Notes: a model not told the origin generated them from the letters alone. A stretch of DNA of 58,385 nucleotides from Runella sp. (GCF_027484545.1 NZ_JAIXST010000194.1:1-58385); one strand, 5' to 3'. Positions 18,506 through 28,014 are shown, counted from the stretch's first letter. Numbers and translations: made by a program.

Positions 18506-18605
18506 GAAAAATGTCCGTATTATCCTGTATTTGGCTACAAAAATGGCTTATTTTTGGTAATAAATAGCTTTATTTTTGTATATTCAAAAAATCAAAATAA
18601 AGCTC

Positions 18606-18962
18606 ATGTCGCTCATTCACGCCCTTCAAAATAAATGCCCCAAATGCCATAAGGGACAAGTGTTTAACACGAAAAATCTGCTCAGCTTCCGACCTGCCGC
18701 GATGCAGGAGAATTGTCCTCATTGTCATTACAATTTCAGTAAAGAGCCGGGCTTTTACTGGGGCGCTATGTACGTCAGTTATGGACTTGCCACTTTAGAA
18801 ATGGCTGTGGTCTATGCAATTTGTATGACGTTAGGAGCCAATGCCGTTGATGTTAAAAATTTAGTAGTCAGCATTTTAGTGGTACTCATTCTTTTTCAGT
18901 TCAATTTCAGAATGGCGCGATTGATATGGCTCTATCTTTTTACGAATGTGATAGAATCGTAA
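18606..18962 (+). CDS. DUF983 membrane protein
   Basis: Small inner-membrane protein of 118 residues. The ATG at 18606 (MSLIHALQ) is preferred because a longer reading frame from 18576 starts inside a promoter-like TATTTTTG box (18571-18578). The N-terminal zinc-ribbon CPKCHKG and CPHCHY, the FYWGAMYVSYG motif and two transmembrane helices (about 55-75 and 80-105) match the DUF983 family. Function unknown. Confidence 0.85.
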   Translation: MSLIHALQNKCPKCHKGQVFNTKNLLSFRPAAMQENCPHCHYNFSKEPGFYWGAMYVSYGLATLEMAVVYAICMTLGANAVDVKNLVVSILVVLILFQFNFRMARLIWLYLFTNVIES

Positions 18963-19001
18963 TAGCTAACCGAACGGACACGATTCCGTACTCGCTTCTG
19001 A

Positions 19002-20039
19002 CTACTCACTGCTTGGATTACCGTATTTTTCCCATTTAGCCAATACGGCTTTAAAATCTTCGGGCAATTCTGACTCAAATTGCATCCATTCTTTGGTGCG
19101 TGGGTGCTGAAAACCAAGCGATTTGGCATGAAGCGCCTGACGAGGCATGAGTTGAAAGCAGTTTTCGACAAAGGCGCGATAACTGCCGCTCGTTGTACCG
19201 CGCAGAATTTTGTCGCCGCCATAGACCGAATCGCTGAATAATGGATGTCCCAAATGCTGAAAATGAGCCCTGATTTGGTGCGTTCGACCCGTTTCCAGCT
19301 TGCATTGAACCAAACTTACGTATTTGAAAGATTGCAGTACTTTATAATGAGTCACGGCATGTTTTCCCTGACTGCCATCCTCATAAACCGCCATTATTTT
19401 GCGGTCGCGGGCACTGCGACCGATGTGCCCTACAATGGTCCCTTCGGCCTCTTTGGGTTCTCCCCAGATAAGGGCATAATAGGTACGCTCAGTCGTATGT
19501 TCAAAAAATTGCCGCGCAATATGCGCCATTGAATATTCTGTTTTGGCAATAACGAGCAGCCCTGAAGTATCTTTATCAATTCGATGAATCAGTCCGGGCC
19601 TTGCTTCGCCGTTTCTTCCCGTAGGTAAGTTCTGAAAATAATAAACTAAAGCATTGACAACAGTGCCCGTCCAATTTCCATGAGCAGGATGAACCACCAT
19701 ACCTGCAGGTTTGTTGAGAACCAATACCTCCTCGTCTTCATAAATAATTGTAAGCGGAATATCTTCGGGGATAATGTCTGTGTCGCGTGGTGGATGCGGC
19801 ATTGAGACGGTAACCACATCCAATGGCTTGACTTTATAACTTGATTTTACTGGTTTATCATTAACTTTTACCGACTCAGTTTCAATGGCGTTCTGTAGTT
19901 TGGTCCTTGTAATATTGGAAAGGTGATGCTTAAGATAATGGTCAATGCGCATGAGGGATTGACCGCGGTCGACCACGATGCGGTGATGTTCGTAAAATTC
20001 CTCTTCTTCGTCGGTGTTTGGCGAATGATTTTCAATCAT
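19002..20039 (-). CDS. RluA-family pseudouridine synthase (RluD-like)
   Basis: Converts uridine to pseudouridine in structured RNA, most likely 23S rRNA. From the ATG at 20039 the protein has 345 residues; a TTG at 20063 would add eight. An S4 RNA-binding domain (about 22-80) precedes the catalytic domain, with the catalytic aspartate in HRIDKDTSGLLV and the conserved GRTHQIRAHF segment. The S4 domain and length point to the RluD rather than the short RluA group. Confidence 0.93.
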   Translation of the reverse strand: MIENHSPNTDEEEEFYEHHRIVVDRGQSLMRIDHYLKHHLSNITRTKLQNAIETESVKVNDKPVKSSYKVKPLDVVTVSMPHPPRDTDIIPEDIPLTIIYEDEEVLVLNKPAGMVVHPAHGNWTGTVVNALVYYFQNLPTGRNGEARPGLIHRIDKDTSGLLVIAKTEYSMAHIARQFFEHTTERTYYALIWGEPKEAEGTIVGHIGRSARDRKIMAVYEDGSQGKHAVTHYKVLQSFKYVSLVQCKLETGRTHQIRAHFQHLGHPLFSDSVYGGDKILRGTTSGSYRAFVENCFQLMPRQALHAKSLGFQHPRTKEWMQFESELPEDFKAVLAKWEKYGNPSSE

Positions 20040-20122
20040 TGAAATATTTTTTAATTTTTGCAATAAATTTTTCAGCAGGGCGTTTCTTGGGCGATAACTA
20101 TCTCTAACAAATTAACAATATT

Positions 20123-21097
20123 ATGGACTATAATCAAGAAGGACAAAAGAAAGACCGTAAAAGCCTCCTCCTTGCGGCGTTAGCGATTTTAGCTCTTCTA
20201 AACGTGGTGCTGATTTATTTTTTCTACAAAGAACGGGAAAAGAACAAAGAACAGGAAACCGTCATTGCCGTTAGAACGGAAGAAGTTGTAGCTACTAAAA
20301 TGAAGCTGGACTCAATTTCGGCGCAATTAGACGCTAAGATAGCTGAAATTCAGCAGTTGGGTGGGCAAGTGGACTCATTGATTACGTTAAAACAACAACT
20401 TGACAAGGACAAAGCAGCCTTGCGGAGCGCATCCAGTGCGGCCAATGTTGATTTATCTAAATACAAGCAGAAAATAAAGAACTATGAGGCAATTCTGGTT
20501 CAAAAAGATACCGATATTGCCAAACTGAAAGAAGAACTGGGAATTGTTACCGCTCAAAATCAGGAGCTTTCGTCCAAGGTGACGGGTTTAGAGGGTGAAA
20601 GAGAAACACTGCAGCGCACGCAACGCACTTTTGAAGATTCGGTGGGTAATTTGAGTGTCAAAAACCGGGAATTGGCCGAAAAAGTAACGATTGCGTCGGC
20701 ATTGAAAGCAGAAAAAATTGCCGTAAATGCGGTTTCTGCCAAAGGAAAAGAACGCGATGGAGGAGCTTATCGAGCAAAACGAATTGACAAACTCAAAGTA
20801 GATTTCGATTTAGCGGCCAATCCTATCTCGCAAAATGGTAACCGTGAAGTGTATCTGCGCATCTTGGATCCCGAAGGGGCGGTGATGGCCGATATGGCGA
20901 CTGGCTCAGGGACTTTTGTTTACGGAGGACGCGAAACCGTTTATACTGCTAAACAAACACTTAACTATAGCAATGACGGCTCGCAAGGCTCAATCATTTA
21001 TTCACGCGGCGGTATTCCTTTGAAAAAAGGGGACCATACCATTGAGCTGTATTGTGAAGGTTTCCGTATTGGTTCAACGACGTTTAAGGTACGTTAG
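20123..21097 (+). CDS. Coiled-coil membrane-anchored protein of unknown function
   Basis: A 324-residue protein with one N-terminal transmembrane helix (about 15-35), a long coiled coil (about 36-205) rich in heptads with E, K, Q and L, and a C-terminal globular beta-rich domain (about 220-324) ending GSTTFKVR. The topology suggests an inner-membrane anchor with the rest in the periplasm. I do not recognise a named family. It is divergent from the pseudouridine synthase gene and followed by a terminator-like hairpin. Confidence 0.7.
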   Translation: MDYNQEGQKKDRKSLLLAALAILALLNVVLIYFFYKEREKNKEQETVIAVRTEEVVATKMKLDSISAQLDAKIAEIQQLGGQVDSLITLKQQLDKDKAALRSASSAANVDLSKYKQKIKNYEAILVQKDTDIAKLKEELGIVTAQNQELSSKVTGLEGERETLQRTQRTFEDSVGNLSVKNRELAEKVTIASALKAEKIAVNAVSAKGKERDGGAYRAKRIDKLKVDFDLAANPISQNGNREVYLRILDPEGAVMADMATGSGTFVYGGRETVYTAKQTLNYSNDGSQGSIIYSRGGIPLKKGDHTIELYCEGFRIGSTTFKVR

Positions 21098-21117
21098 TCG
21101 TTGAAAATAAAATAAAA

Positions 21118-21187
21118 AGGAGTTAAAGGTTACGGGTTAAGAAGGGCAACTTTATTAACTTTTAATCTTTAACTCCTAACTTTTTTA
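21118..21187 (+). terminator. Terminator-like inverted repeat
   Basis: An 11-bp perfect repeat (21118-21128 with 21167-21177, loop of 38 nt) is followed by a T-run at 21180-21186. It should end transcription of the coiled-coil gene. Confidence 0.5.
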
Positions 21188-21219
21188 TATGGAATCCATA
21201 ACTCTTCACATTTAACTCC

Positions 21220-21227
21220 TATTTTTG
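21220..21227 (+). promoter_or_regulatory. -7 box upstream of infC
   Basis: TATTTTTG at 21220-21227 is a full match to TAnnTTTG. No TTTG is seen 19-21 bp upstream. Initiation from here would give a leader of roughly 90 nt, long enough for autoregulation of IF-3, which is known in other bacteria. Confidence 0.4.
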
Positions 21228-21323
21228 CATTTAATATAAACTTTTTTACACATTTTTTTGTAGAAAACTCAACTATTGATTAGTTTTCGCACAAAACAAA
21301 ACTTATCCTAATTTAAGTACTGA

Positions 21324-21878
21324 ATGGCTCAACAACAACGCAGACCTTTTCGACCAGTAAGACAAGAAGAACCGTATCGTATCAATGAGCGTATCCGAGT
21401 ACCGCAAGTACGCTTAGTAGGTGAAAATGTCCCACAAGGCATTTATGATGTGCAGCAGGCCTTGCGCATGGCGGAAGAACAAAACCTGGACTTAGTAGAG
21501 ATTTCTCCCAATGCCGTTCCACCCGTTTGTAAAGTAATTGACTACTCTAAATTCAAATACGAACAAAAGAAAAAGCAGAAAGAAATCAAGGCCAATGCGC
21601 AGAAAGTGGTGATTAAAGAAATTCGCTTTAGTCCTACTACCGATGATCATGACTATGATTTCAAACTCAAACACGCCATCAACTTCTTGAAAGAAGGTGC
21701 CAAAGTGAAAGCTTACGTACAGTTCTCAGGACGTGAAATCGTATTTAAGGACCAAGGTTATAAGCTTTTAGAGCGTTTTGCCAAAGCATTGGAAGAAGTT
21801 GGCAAAGTCGAACTGGAACCCAAGCTTGAAGGCAAACGGATGAGCATGATTTTGACACCTAAGGCTATTAAAAAGTAG
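21324..21878 (+). CDS. infC: Translation initiation factor IF-3
   Basis: Binds the 30S subunit and proofreads start codons. The 184-residue protein has the IF-3 N-domain ([30 protein letters not shown]), the lysine-rich linker (about 73-92) and the C-domain ([31 protein letters not shown]). The start here is ATG, not the rare AUU seen in many bacteria. The usual neighbours thrS, rpmI and rplT are absent on both sides, and a strong terminator follows directly, so infC appears to be a single-gene unit. Confidence 0.96.
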   Translation: MAQQQRRPFRPVRQEEPYRINERIRVPQVRLVGENVPQGIYDVQQALRMAEEQNLDLVEISPNAVPPVCKVIDYSKFKYEQKKKQKEIKANAQKVVIKEIRFSPTTDDHDYDFKLKHAINFLKEGAKVKAYVQFSGREIVFKDQGYKLLERFAKALEEVGKVELEPKLEGKRMSMILTPKAIKK

Positions 21879-21902
21879 CTTACTGTATATGCTGATTAGA
21901 GT

Positions 21903-21936
21903 CTATTGAAAAAGCGCTTCGGTGCTTTTTCAATAG
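21903..21936 (+). terminator. Intrinsic terminator of infC
   Basis: A 13-bp perfect stem (21903-21915 with 21924-21936) closes an 8-nt loop containing CTTCGG, followed by a T-rich stretch. It begins 25 bp after the infC stop. Confidence 0.75.
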
Positions 21937-21968
21937 GCTTTTCTATTTTACCTAAACCCCATTGTGCT

Positions 21969-24509
21969 ATGAGTAAGGTCTGTTTATTCCTGATTGCTTT
22001 TGTCAGAGTAGTCACTGTTTGTGCCCAACCTACGCCCAAACAAATTACCACCCTTGATTCTGCCTTAACCAAACTGTACGAACGCGGGATGCTAAATGGT
22101 GTATTCCTATTGGCACAAGAGGGCAAAGCAGTGTATAAAAAAGCCTTTGGGATTTCTAACCTGACTACTCGCGAACCGCTCAAAACAACGTCTGCTTTTA
22201 ATTTAGCTTCTATCTCAAAGCAATTTACGGGCATGATGATTATGATGCTCAAGGAGAAAGACAAGCTCAGCTTCGACGATAAAGTGCAACGGCATTTGCC
22301 CGAATTTCCTTACTCAAACATTACGATTCGGCATTTGCTCAACCACACAAGCGGTCTGCCTGAGTACTTTGAGTTGGCTACTCAATATTACAATACGCTC
22401 GATACGCTGACCAACGAAAAGGTGCTTCAACTGTTGAAAAATCATCAACCGAAACTTGCCTTTGAACCAAACGGGAAGTTTTCTTACTGCAATACAGGTT
22501 ATGTTTTGTTGGCTATGGTGATTGAAAAAGCGTCGGGGATGTTGATACAGGACTATTTTAATCAGCAGATTGTCAAACCGTTGGGGTTGAAAGATACCTA
22601 TCTTTATAACTTCACCATTAAGCAATACCCAGCCAACCGTGTTTTTGGGGTTATACGAGAAAATGGGCAAATGCTTCCAAATGATTTAGTTCGTCTTGAT
22701 GGTGTATCAGGTGACGGGAATGTGTATTCATCAGTGGAGGATTTGCTGAAGTGGGAACAGGCACTTTATACGGAAAAATTGGTGAGTGCCAGTACGTTGA
22801 AAGAGGCATTTACACCTGCGAAACTTAATGATGGTACGATTTCAAGATATGGTTTTGGTTGGTTCTTAGACGAATCAGGTAAAAAGATGTCGCATACAGG
22901 CAGTTGGGTAGGTTTTTTGAACAATATATCGAGAGACATTGATAAGAAAATTACTTGGATTATCCTTACCAGTTCAACTGACGCTACAGCGCGTTCTATT
23001 ATCAAAGACATTCTGGAAGGGAGGTCACCCCAATTACCCAATACAAACCTAATAGCCAACGCCAATCTGATGGATGGAACTGGTACGGCGGCACGTCGGG
23101 CTTCGGTTCGGATGAAAGACAATGAAATATGGGAAATCGGTGATTTACAACCTTTTCCAAACGAAGCCGTTACCAATGCAAACGGCCTGACGTTGACTCC
23201 TGGATTTATTGATGCCCATAGTCACCATTTTGGTGGTTTGGAGACACATCCGGGTGCAGAGGCGCTGGTAAGCCAAGGGATTACAACGATTGTGATTGGG
23301 CAGGATGGTGGCAGTTTTCCGATGGATACTCTTCTAAGCAGAATGAATAAACGTCCTGTTTCGGTCAATGTCGCTACTTATACGGGACATTCAACCCTGC
23401 GGTCAAAGGCGATGGGAGCCAAAAGCTTGTATCGCACGGCAAAGCCCGAAGAAATTGAGAAAATGAAAGCTGAGTTGAAAACTGAAATGAGCAAAGGTTC
23501 TTTGGGTTTGGCAACGGGTTTGGAATACGAATCGGCTTTTTTCTCTAACCGTGATGAGGTATTGCAATTGGCGAAAGTTGCTGCAGAAGCCAATGGGCGG
23601 TACATCAGTCACATTCGCAGTGAAGACATTGGACTGGAGGAAGCATTGGACGAAATTATTGACATTGGCAAACAAACCAAGATGCCGGTACAGGTATCGC
23701 ACATTAAAATTGCCAAACGTGACCAATGGGGACGGTCACCCGAAGTATTAGCGAAATTGCAAAAAGCACGCTCGGAAGGAATCAATATTACCGCAGATTG
23801 CTATCCGTATGATTTTTGGAATTCAACTCTACGCGTGCTGTTTCCAAAACGAGATTATACCAATTTAGAAAGCGCTGCATTTGCCGTTAATCAATTGTTT
23901 GACCCGGCCGGTTCGGTCTTGGTTCGGTTTGCGCCCAATACTGCTTATGCGGGTAAAACCATTGCAGAAATAGCCAATACTAGAAATGAAAAACCTGCTC
24001 AAACTTTGATGGCTTTAATTGCTCAAGCAGGTGATTTTGAGTCTAAAAATCCCGATTACAAAGGCAGTATTGAGACTATCATGGGTAAATCCATGAGTGA
24101 AACCGACGTGGCTAATTTCTTAGCTTGGCCATTTACGGGCATCTGTTCGGATGGCGGCTGGGGCGGGCACCCGCGTGGCTACGGCGCATTTACGAGGGTA
24201 TTGGGAAATTACGTGAGAAACACCAAAACCTTGACCTTAGAAACGGCTGTTTATAAAATGACAGCTCTGACCGCGGAAAGTTTAGGTATACCAAACCGGG
24301 GACTGATAAAAACGGGCTATTTTGCTGATTTAGTGCTTTTTGACCCCAACACGGTGAAAGACAATGCCAACATTCAGAATTCAACGGCGCTTTCGTCGGG
24401 AATTGAAAAAGTATGGGTCAATGGGCAAATGGTGTATCAGAATCAGCAACCTACGGGGAGGTTTTCGGGGGTATTTATAAAGTCCCCTACCCCCCAACGG
24501 GGGAACTAA
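21969..24509 (+). CDS. Serine beta-lactamase-like hydrolase fused to D-aminoacylase
   Basis: Two-domain exported enzyme of 846 residues. I take the ATG at 21969, which gives a signal peptide ending VCAQ; an upstream TTG at 21906 lies in the infC terminator. Residues about 20-350 are a class C beta-lactamase/D-aminopeptidase-like domain with S81-x-x-K84 (SISK), Y173-C-N175 and HTG at about 309-311. Residues about 360-846 are an N-acyl-D-amino-acid deacylase-type amidohydrolase with metal ligands H417 and H419 (GFIDAHSHH), the HIRSED motif and CSDGGWGGHPRG. The first domain could release D-amino-acid units from peptides or N-acyl compounds, the second deacylate N-acyl-D-amino acids. The last codons overlap a GC-rich palindromic repeat. 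Confidence 0.88.
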   Translation: MSKVCLFLIAFVRVVTVCAQPTPKQITTLDSALTKLYERGMLNGVFLLAQEGKAVYKKAFGISNLTTREPLKTTSAFNLASISKQFTGMMIMMLKEKDKLSFDDKVQRHLPEFPYSNITIRHLLNHTSGLPEYFELATQYYNTLDTLTNEKVLQLLKNHQPKLAFEPNGKFSYCNTGYVLLAMVIEKASGMLIQDYFNQQIVKPLGLKDTYLYNFTIKQYPANRVFGVIRENGQMLPNDLVRLDGVSGDGNVYSSVEDLLKWEQALYTEKLVSASTLKEAFTPAKLNDGTISRYGFGWFLDESGKKMSHTGSWVGFLNNISRDIDKKITWIILTSSTDATARSIIKDILEGRSPQLPNTNLIANANLMDGTGTAARRASVRMKDNEIWEIGDLQPFPNEAVTNANGLTLTPGFIDAHSHHFGGLETHPGAEALVSQGITTIVIGQDGGSFPMDTLLSRMNKRPVSVNVATYTGHSTLRSKAMGAKSLYRTAKPEEIEKMKAELKTEMSKGSLGLATGLEYESAFFSNRDEVLQLAKVAAEANGRYISHIRSEDIGLEEALDEIIDIGKQTKMPVQVSHIKIAKRDQWGRSPEVLAKLQKARSEGINITADCYPYDFWNSTLRVLFPKRDYTNLESAAFAVNQLFDPAGSVLVRFAPNTAYAGKTIAEIANTRNEKPAQTLMALIAQAGDFESKNPDYKGSIETIMGKSMSETDVANFLAWPFTGICSDGGWGGHPRGYGAFTRVLGNYVRNTKTLTLETAVYKMTALTAESLGIPNRGLIKTGYFADLVLFDPNTVKDNANIQNSTALSSGIEKVWVNGQMVYQNQQPTGRFSGVFIKSPTPQRGN
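24481..24508. repeat. GC-rich palindromic repeat at the 3' end of the fusion gene
   Basis: This copy of the C-run/G-run element encodes the last residues (SPTPQRGN) and the stop codon of the D-aminoacylase fusion. It is in inverted orientation relative to the copy 57 bp downstream. Confidence 0.55.
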
Positions 24510-24543
24510 TACAGTTAATGATAAAAGAACGTAGGTCAAGAAT

Positions 24544-25629
24544 ATGGAATACATTGTAAAAAATAACTCCCCCATTGGGGGGCGGGGGGCTGTCATTCTT
24601 ACCAACGGCTTGCTCGTTACCAACGACGCCAAAACGGCACACGGGCTTATCCGCGGAACTGAACGCTACGAGATTGTAGGCGTGATAGACCCGCCGACTG
24701 CCGGACAGGACGCGGGCGCTGTATTGGACGGAAAACATCGGAACATTCCTATTTTTTCGAGTTTGACTGAGTCGCTTGAAAAGTTACAACCTATTGATTA
24801 TTTGATTGTTGGAGTAGCTACGGTGGGCGGAGTGTTGCCTTCGGATATGTTGGAAATTATAAAGGCAGCGATTCAAAAAGGAATTTCTATTGTCAATGGT
24901 TTGCACGAATATTTATCCGAAAAGCCTGAAATAGTGGCTTTAGCCGAACAACATAACGTCCAATTGATAGATGTGCGCAAGCCCAAATCACGCAAAGATC
25001 TGCATTTTTGGACGGGGGAGATTTATGACGTAAAAGCACCCATTATTGCGGTCATCGGGATGGATTGTGCGTTGGGCAAACGCACTACTGCCCGCATGAT
25101 ACGTCAGGCGTGCGAAGCCAATGGCATCAATGCACAAATGATTTATACGGGTCAAACAGGCTGGCTACAGGGAGGAAAATACGGGTTTGTTTTTGACTCT
25201 ACGCTCAATGATTTTGTGTCGGGCGAGGTGGAGCACGCCATTGTATCGTGTTGGAAAGAAACGAATGCGGAAGTGATTTTGATAGAAGGCCAATCGTCAT
25301 TACGAAACCCGAGCGGGCCGTGCGGGTTAGAGTTTTTGATTTCGGGACAGGCCAAATACGTGATTTTGGTCCATGCACCTAAGCGTACCTATTTTGACAA
25401 CGAACCGCATTGGGGGAAGATTCCGAGTGTAGAATCTGAAATTGAGATTATTGAAAAATTTGGCTCAAAAGTGATTGCGTTGGCGCTCAATACGGAAGAT
25501 TGCAGTGACCGGGAAGCCTTTGACTACCAAAGAAATTATAAAGCACGTTTGGGAATTCCGGTTTGGTTGCCGTTAGAAGAAGGCATTGATGTTCAAACAA
25601 TTCTTAGTCTCAACGCTGATAGGTTTTAA
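24544..25629 (+). CDS. DUF1611 / DgcN-like protein
   Basis: A 361-residue protein with an N-terminal Rossmann-like region (about 17-160) and a C-terminal P-loop domain, G172-MDCALGKRTT. It contains the family hallmarks TGQTGWLQGGKYG, LIEGQSSLRNPSGPCG and VLVHAPKR-like strands. DUF1611 members have often been mislabelled NAD-epimerases; DgcN, a D-glutamate N-acetyltransferase of a marine D-glutamate pathway, belongs here. The next-but-one gene is an enolase-superfamily epimerase, as in that pathway. About the first 14 residues are encoded by a palindromic repeat, so the true ancestral start may be the segment AVILTNGLLV; translation could also start elsewhere. Biochemistry here is inferred from family and context. 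Confidence 0.8.
   Translation: MEYIVKNNSPIGGRGAVILTNGLLVTNDAKTAHGLIRGTERYEIVGVIDPPTAGQDAGAVLDGKHRNIPIFSSLTESLEKLQPIDYLIVGVATVGGVLPSDMLEIIKAAIQKGISIVNGLHEYLSEKPEIVALAEQHNVQLIDVRKPKSRKDLHFWTGEIYDVKAPIIAVIGMDCALGKRTTARMIRQACEANGINAQMIYTGQTGWLQGGKYGFVFDSTLNDFVSGEVEHAIVSCWKETNAEVILIEGQSSLRNPSGPCGLEFLISGQAKYVILVHAPKRTYFDNEPHWGKIPSVESEIEIIEKFGSKVIALALNTEDCSDREAFDYQRNYKARLGIPVWLPLEEGIDVQTILSLNADRF
24565..24590. repeat. GC-rich palindromic repeat inside the DUF1611 start
   Basis: A copy of the dispersed element falls within codons 8-16 of the DUF1611 gene (residues NSPIGGRGA). Family proteins are not expected to have this segment, so the repeat appears to have been captured as coding sequence. Confidence 0.6.
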
Positions 25630-25670
25630 ATTCTATCAGCAATTATCTCAGTTTTTAAAAATATACCACT

Positions 25671-26900
25671 ATGTTCAAACAGCTTATCGTACTTTTTTTA
25701 TTAGCAAACCTTAGCCTTGCTCAAAATAAAGAAGGTGAACCTTTTATCATTGGCAAGAAATATACGATGACCTCCAAAGTCCTCAATGAAGAGCGTACGT
25801 ATTGGGTAAATCTGCCAACTTCGTACAACGATCCCAATTTTAGTCCACAAAAATACCCTGTCATGTATGTGTTGGACGGTAAATCGGTATTTTTCCCCTT
25901 GGTGGGGGTTGTCAATTTTATGAGCGGACGAGAAAGCGTCAATTTTCAAATCCCCGAAATGATTGTTGTGGGAATTGATACCGAAAATCGAATTCATGAC
26001 CTTACCCCCAATCCAACAACCAAAGGGATAGATGGAACAGAACCAACCACTGAGGCTGGAAAATTGATGTTTAAAGGAAGTGGAGGGGGCGAGCTGTTTT
26101 TGGAGTTTCTGACCAAAGAGCTTTTTCCGTCCATTGAGACCAATTATCGGACGGTTCCGTATCGAGTGTATGTAGGCCATTCGCTTGGGGGGCTTACATC
26201 GACATACACACTTTTGCATCATGCAGGTATTTTTGACAGTTATTTGGCGATTGACCCTAGCCTCTGGTGGGATGCCTCAAAATACCCAAATGAAGCTCAT
26301 AAGGTGCTACAAAACTATGAAACCAAGAAAATTCAGCGGTACTATGTAACTGTGATTGATTCTATGTACGCACCCGGACAGAGCTATCACCTCAATGCGA
26401 TACATAAGATGAGTAATCAATTGGCCAAATATGCCCCCGAAAACCTCCAATGGAAACTTCAGGTGATTCCTAAAACAGATCATTCTTCCATTCCATTACT
26501 GAGCTGGTATGAGGGTTTGCAGTTTATATTTGAGGGTTATGATATGAACCATTATAGTTTGATGCAAAACCCCGACTTAATTGAAAAGCAATTTGATGAA
26601 TTAGCAAAAAAAATAGGTCTGCGTATGTCGCCACCCGAAACAATTTTTGAGATTTTGGCACATTATCTTACCGCTCCCAATCGCTTTCCGGATGCTCAAA
26701 AGTCGCTGAAAGTGATCAATATGGGACTGAAATATCATCCAGAATCGTCTAATTTACACGATAAACTGGGGGCTGCCTATCTGCTTAATAAAAATATTCC
26801 TAAAGCCATAGAGTCTTATCAAAAAGCCTTAAAATTGAATCCTGCCAATGAAATTGCAAAAAAACGCATAGAAGATTTGACAAAACAGACGAAAAATTAA
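25671..26900 (+). CDS. Exported esterase D-type alpha/beta hydrolase with TPR tail
   Basis: A 409-residue protein with a signal peptide (about 1-17, LSLAQ), an esterase D/IroE-like alpha/beta-hydrolase domain (about 25-280) and two TPR-like repeats at the C-terminus (about 345-405, ending with SYQKALKLNPANEIAKKR). The nucleophile elbow is VGHSLGG, the acid/histidine region is PKTDHSSIP and the oxyanion side is MYVLDGK. Substrate is unknown; relatives cleave siderophore or feruloyl esters. It sits between the DUF1611 and epimerase genes on the same strand, so may liberate a substrate for them. Confidence 0.82.
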   Translation: MFKQLIVLFLLANLSLAQNKEGEPFIIGKKYTMTSKVLNEERTYWVNLPTSYNDPNFSPQKYPVMYVLDGKSVFFPLVGVVNFMSGRESVNFQIPEMIVVGIDTENRIHDLTPNPTTKGIDGTEPTTEAGKLMFKGSGGGELFLEFLTKELFPSIETNYRTVPYRVYVGHSLGGLTSTYTLLHHAGIFDSYLAIDPSLWWDASKYPNEAHKVLQNYETKKIQRYYVTVIDSMYAPGQSYHLNAIHKMSNQLAKYAPENLQWKLQVIPKTDHSSIPLLSWYEGLQFIFEGYDMNHYSLMQNPDLIEKQFDELAKKIGLRMSPPETIFEILAHYLTAPNRFPDAQKSLKVINMGLKYHPESSNLHDKLGAAYLLNKNIPKAIESYQKALKLNPANEIAKKRIEDLTKQTKN

Positions 26901-26937
26901 TAGGTAAAAAGCAGACAGCCGAGATGTCTGTACACCA

Positions 26938-28014
26938 ATGCAAATGAAAATCAAAACTATCCGTTCGTATGGCAGAAATTTGGCGCTGAGTAAACCTTAC
27001 AGCATTGCAGGTTATACCTTTTCAGAGGTAGAAAATGTGTTTTTGGAGATAGAGTTGGAAAATGGTATTATCGGGATAGGAGCAGCAAGCCCGGCCGAAG
27101 AAGTGGTGGGTGAAACCTGCACCCAAACGTTGCAGAACTTACAAACGGATTTTGTTCAAAACCTGATTGGGCGAGATATACGGCATTTTAGGCAATTGAT
27201 TTACGAAACCAACCAAGCATTTTCAAATTTTCCTGGCACGCAAGCCGCCCTTGATATTGCGTTGCATGACGCTTTTGGACAATATTTGGGCATTCCCATA
27301 GTAGAATTTTACGGCCAAAAAATCAAAACATTATCTACTTCTGTCACCATTGGCATTATGTCGGTAGCAGAAACACTTAATGAAGCTGAAGCCTATCGAA
27401 AGTTGGGTTTTAAAGTTCTGAAAGTAAAAACAGGTGAAAATTGGCAGGAGGATGCAGAGCGTATCCTGAAATTGAATGAACGCTACCAAAACCAATTCAA
27501 AATCAGGGTAGATGCCAATCAAGGGTATAGTTTAGAGGATTTGAAAAATTTTTTAGTGGTTACGAAAAGCGTTAATTTAGAGTTGATTGAGCAGCCGTTG
27601 CCCGTAGGAGACGAGCATGAATTGCTAAAATTAAATGTAAAAACCAGAAAGTTACTCGTGGCCGATGAATCTTTGAAAGATGCTCGCTACACCCTCCAGT
27701 TTTCCCAAGAGCCGCAATTGTTCGGCATTTTCAATGTCAAGCTGATGAAATGTGGAGGTATTTTGAATGCCTTTGAAATTGCAAACATTGCCCAACAAGC
27801 TGATATTGAGCTGTTTTGGGGTTGTAATGACGAAAGTATTGTTAGTATCACCGCTGCCTTACATACGGCTTTTGCCTGCCCCACAACAAAATATTTGGAC
27901 TTAGATGGGAGTTTTGATCTGGCAGAAGATGTAGTAAAAGGCGGATTTGTGTTGGAGAATGGGTATTTGAGATTAAATGGAAAACCGGGATTAGGAGTTA
28001 AAATGATTGAATGA
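26938..28014 (+). CDS. Dipeptide epimerase (enolase superfamily)
   Basis: Cytoplasmic Mg-dependent racemase/epimerase of 358 residues. The muconate-lactonising-enzyme fold is clear: catalytic K162-x-K164 (LKVKTG), metal ligands D192 (VDANQGY), E218 (LIEQP) and D243 (VADES), and second catalytic K268 (NVKLMKCGG). A D321-L-D323 motif corresponds to the DxD that binds the free amino group of dipeptides in L-Ala-D/L-Glu epimerases. That favours a dipeptide substrate; the related DgcA acts on N-acetyl-D-glutamate, which is the alternative given the DUF1611 neighbour. It overlaps the M20 gene by 4 bp, so they are translationally coupled. Confidence 0.88.
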   Translation: MQMKIKTIRSYGRNLALSKPYSIAGYTFSEVENVFLEIELENGIIGIGAASPAEEVVGETCTQTLQNLQTDFVQNLIGRDIRHFRQLIYETNQAFSNFPGTQAALDIALHDAFGQYLGIPIVEFYGQKIKTLSTSVTIGIMSVAETLNEAEAYRKLGFKVLKVKTGENWQEDAERILKLNERYQNQFKIRVDANQGYSLEDLKNFLVVTKSVNLELIEQPLPVGDEHELLKLNVKTRKLLVADESLKDARYTLQFSQEPQLFGIFNVKLMKCGGILNAFEIANIAQQADIELFWGCNDESIVSITAALHTAFACPTTKYLDLDGSFDLAEDVVKGGFVLENGYLRLNGKPGLGVKMIE

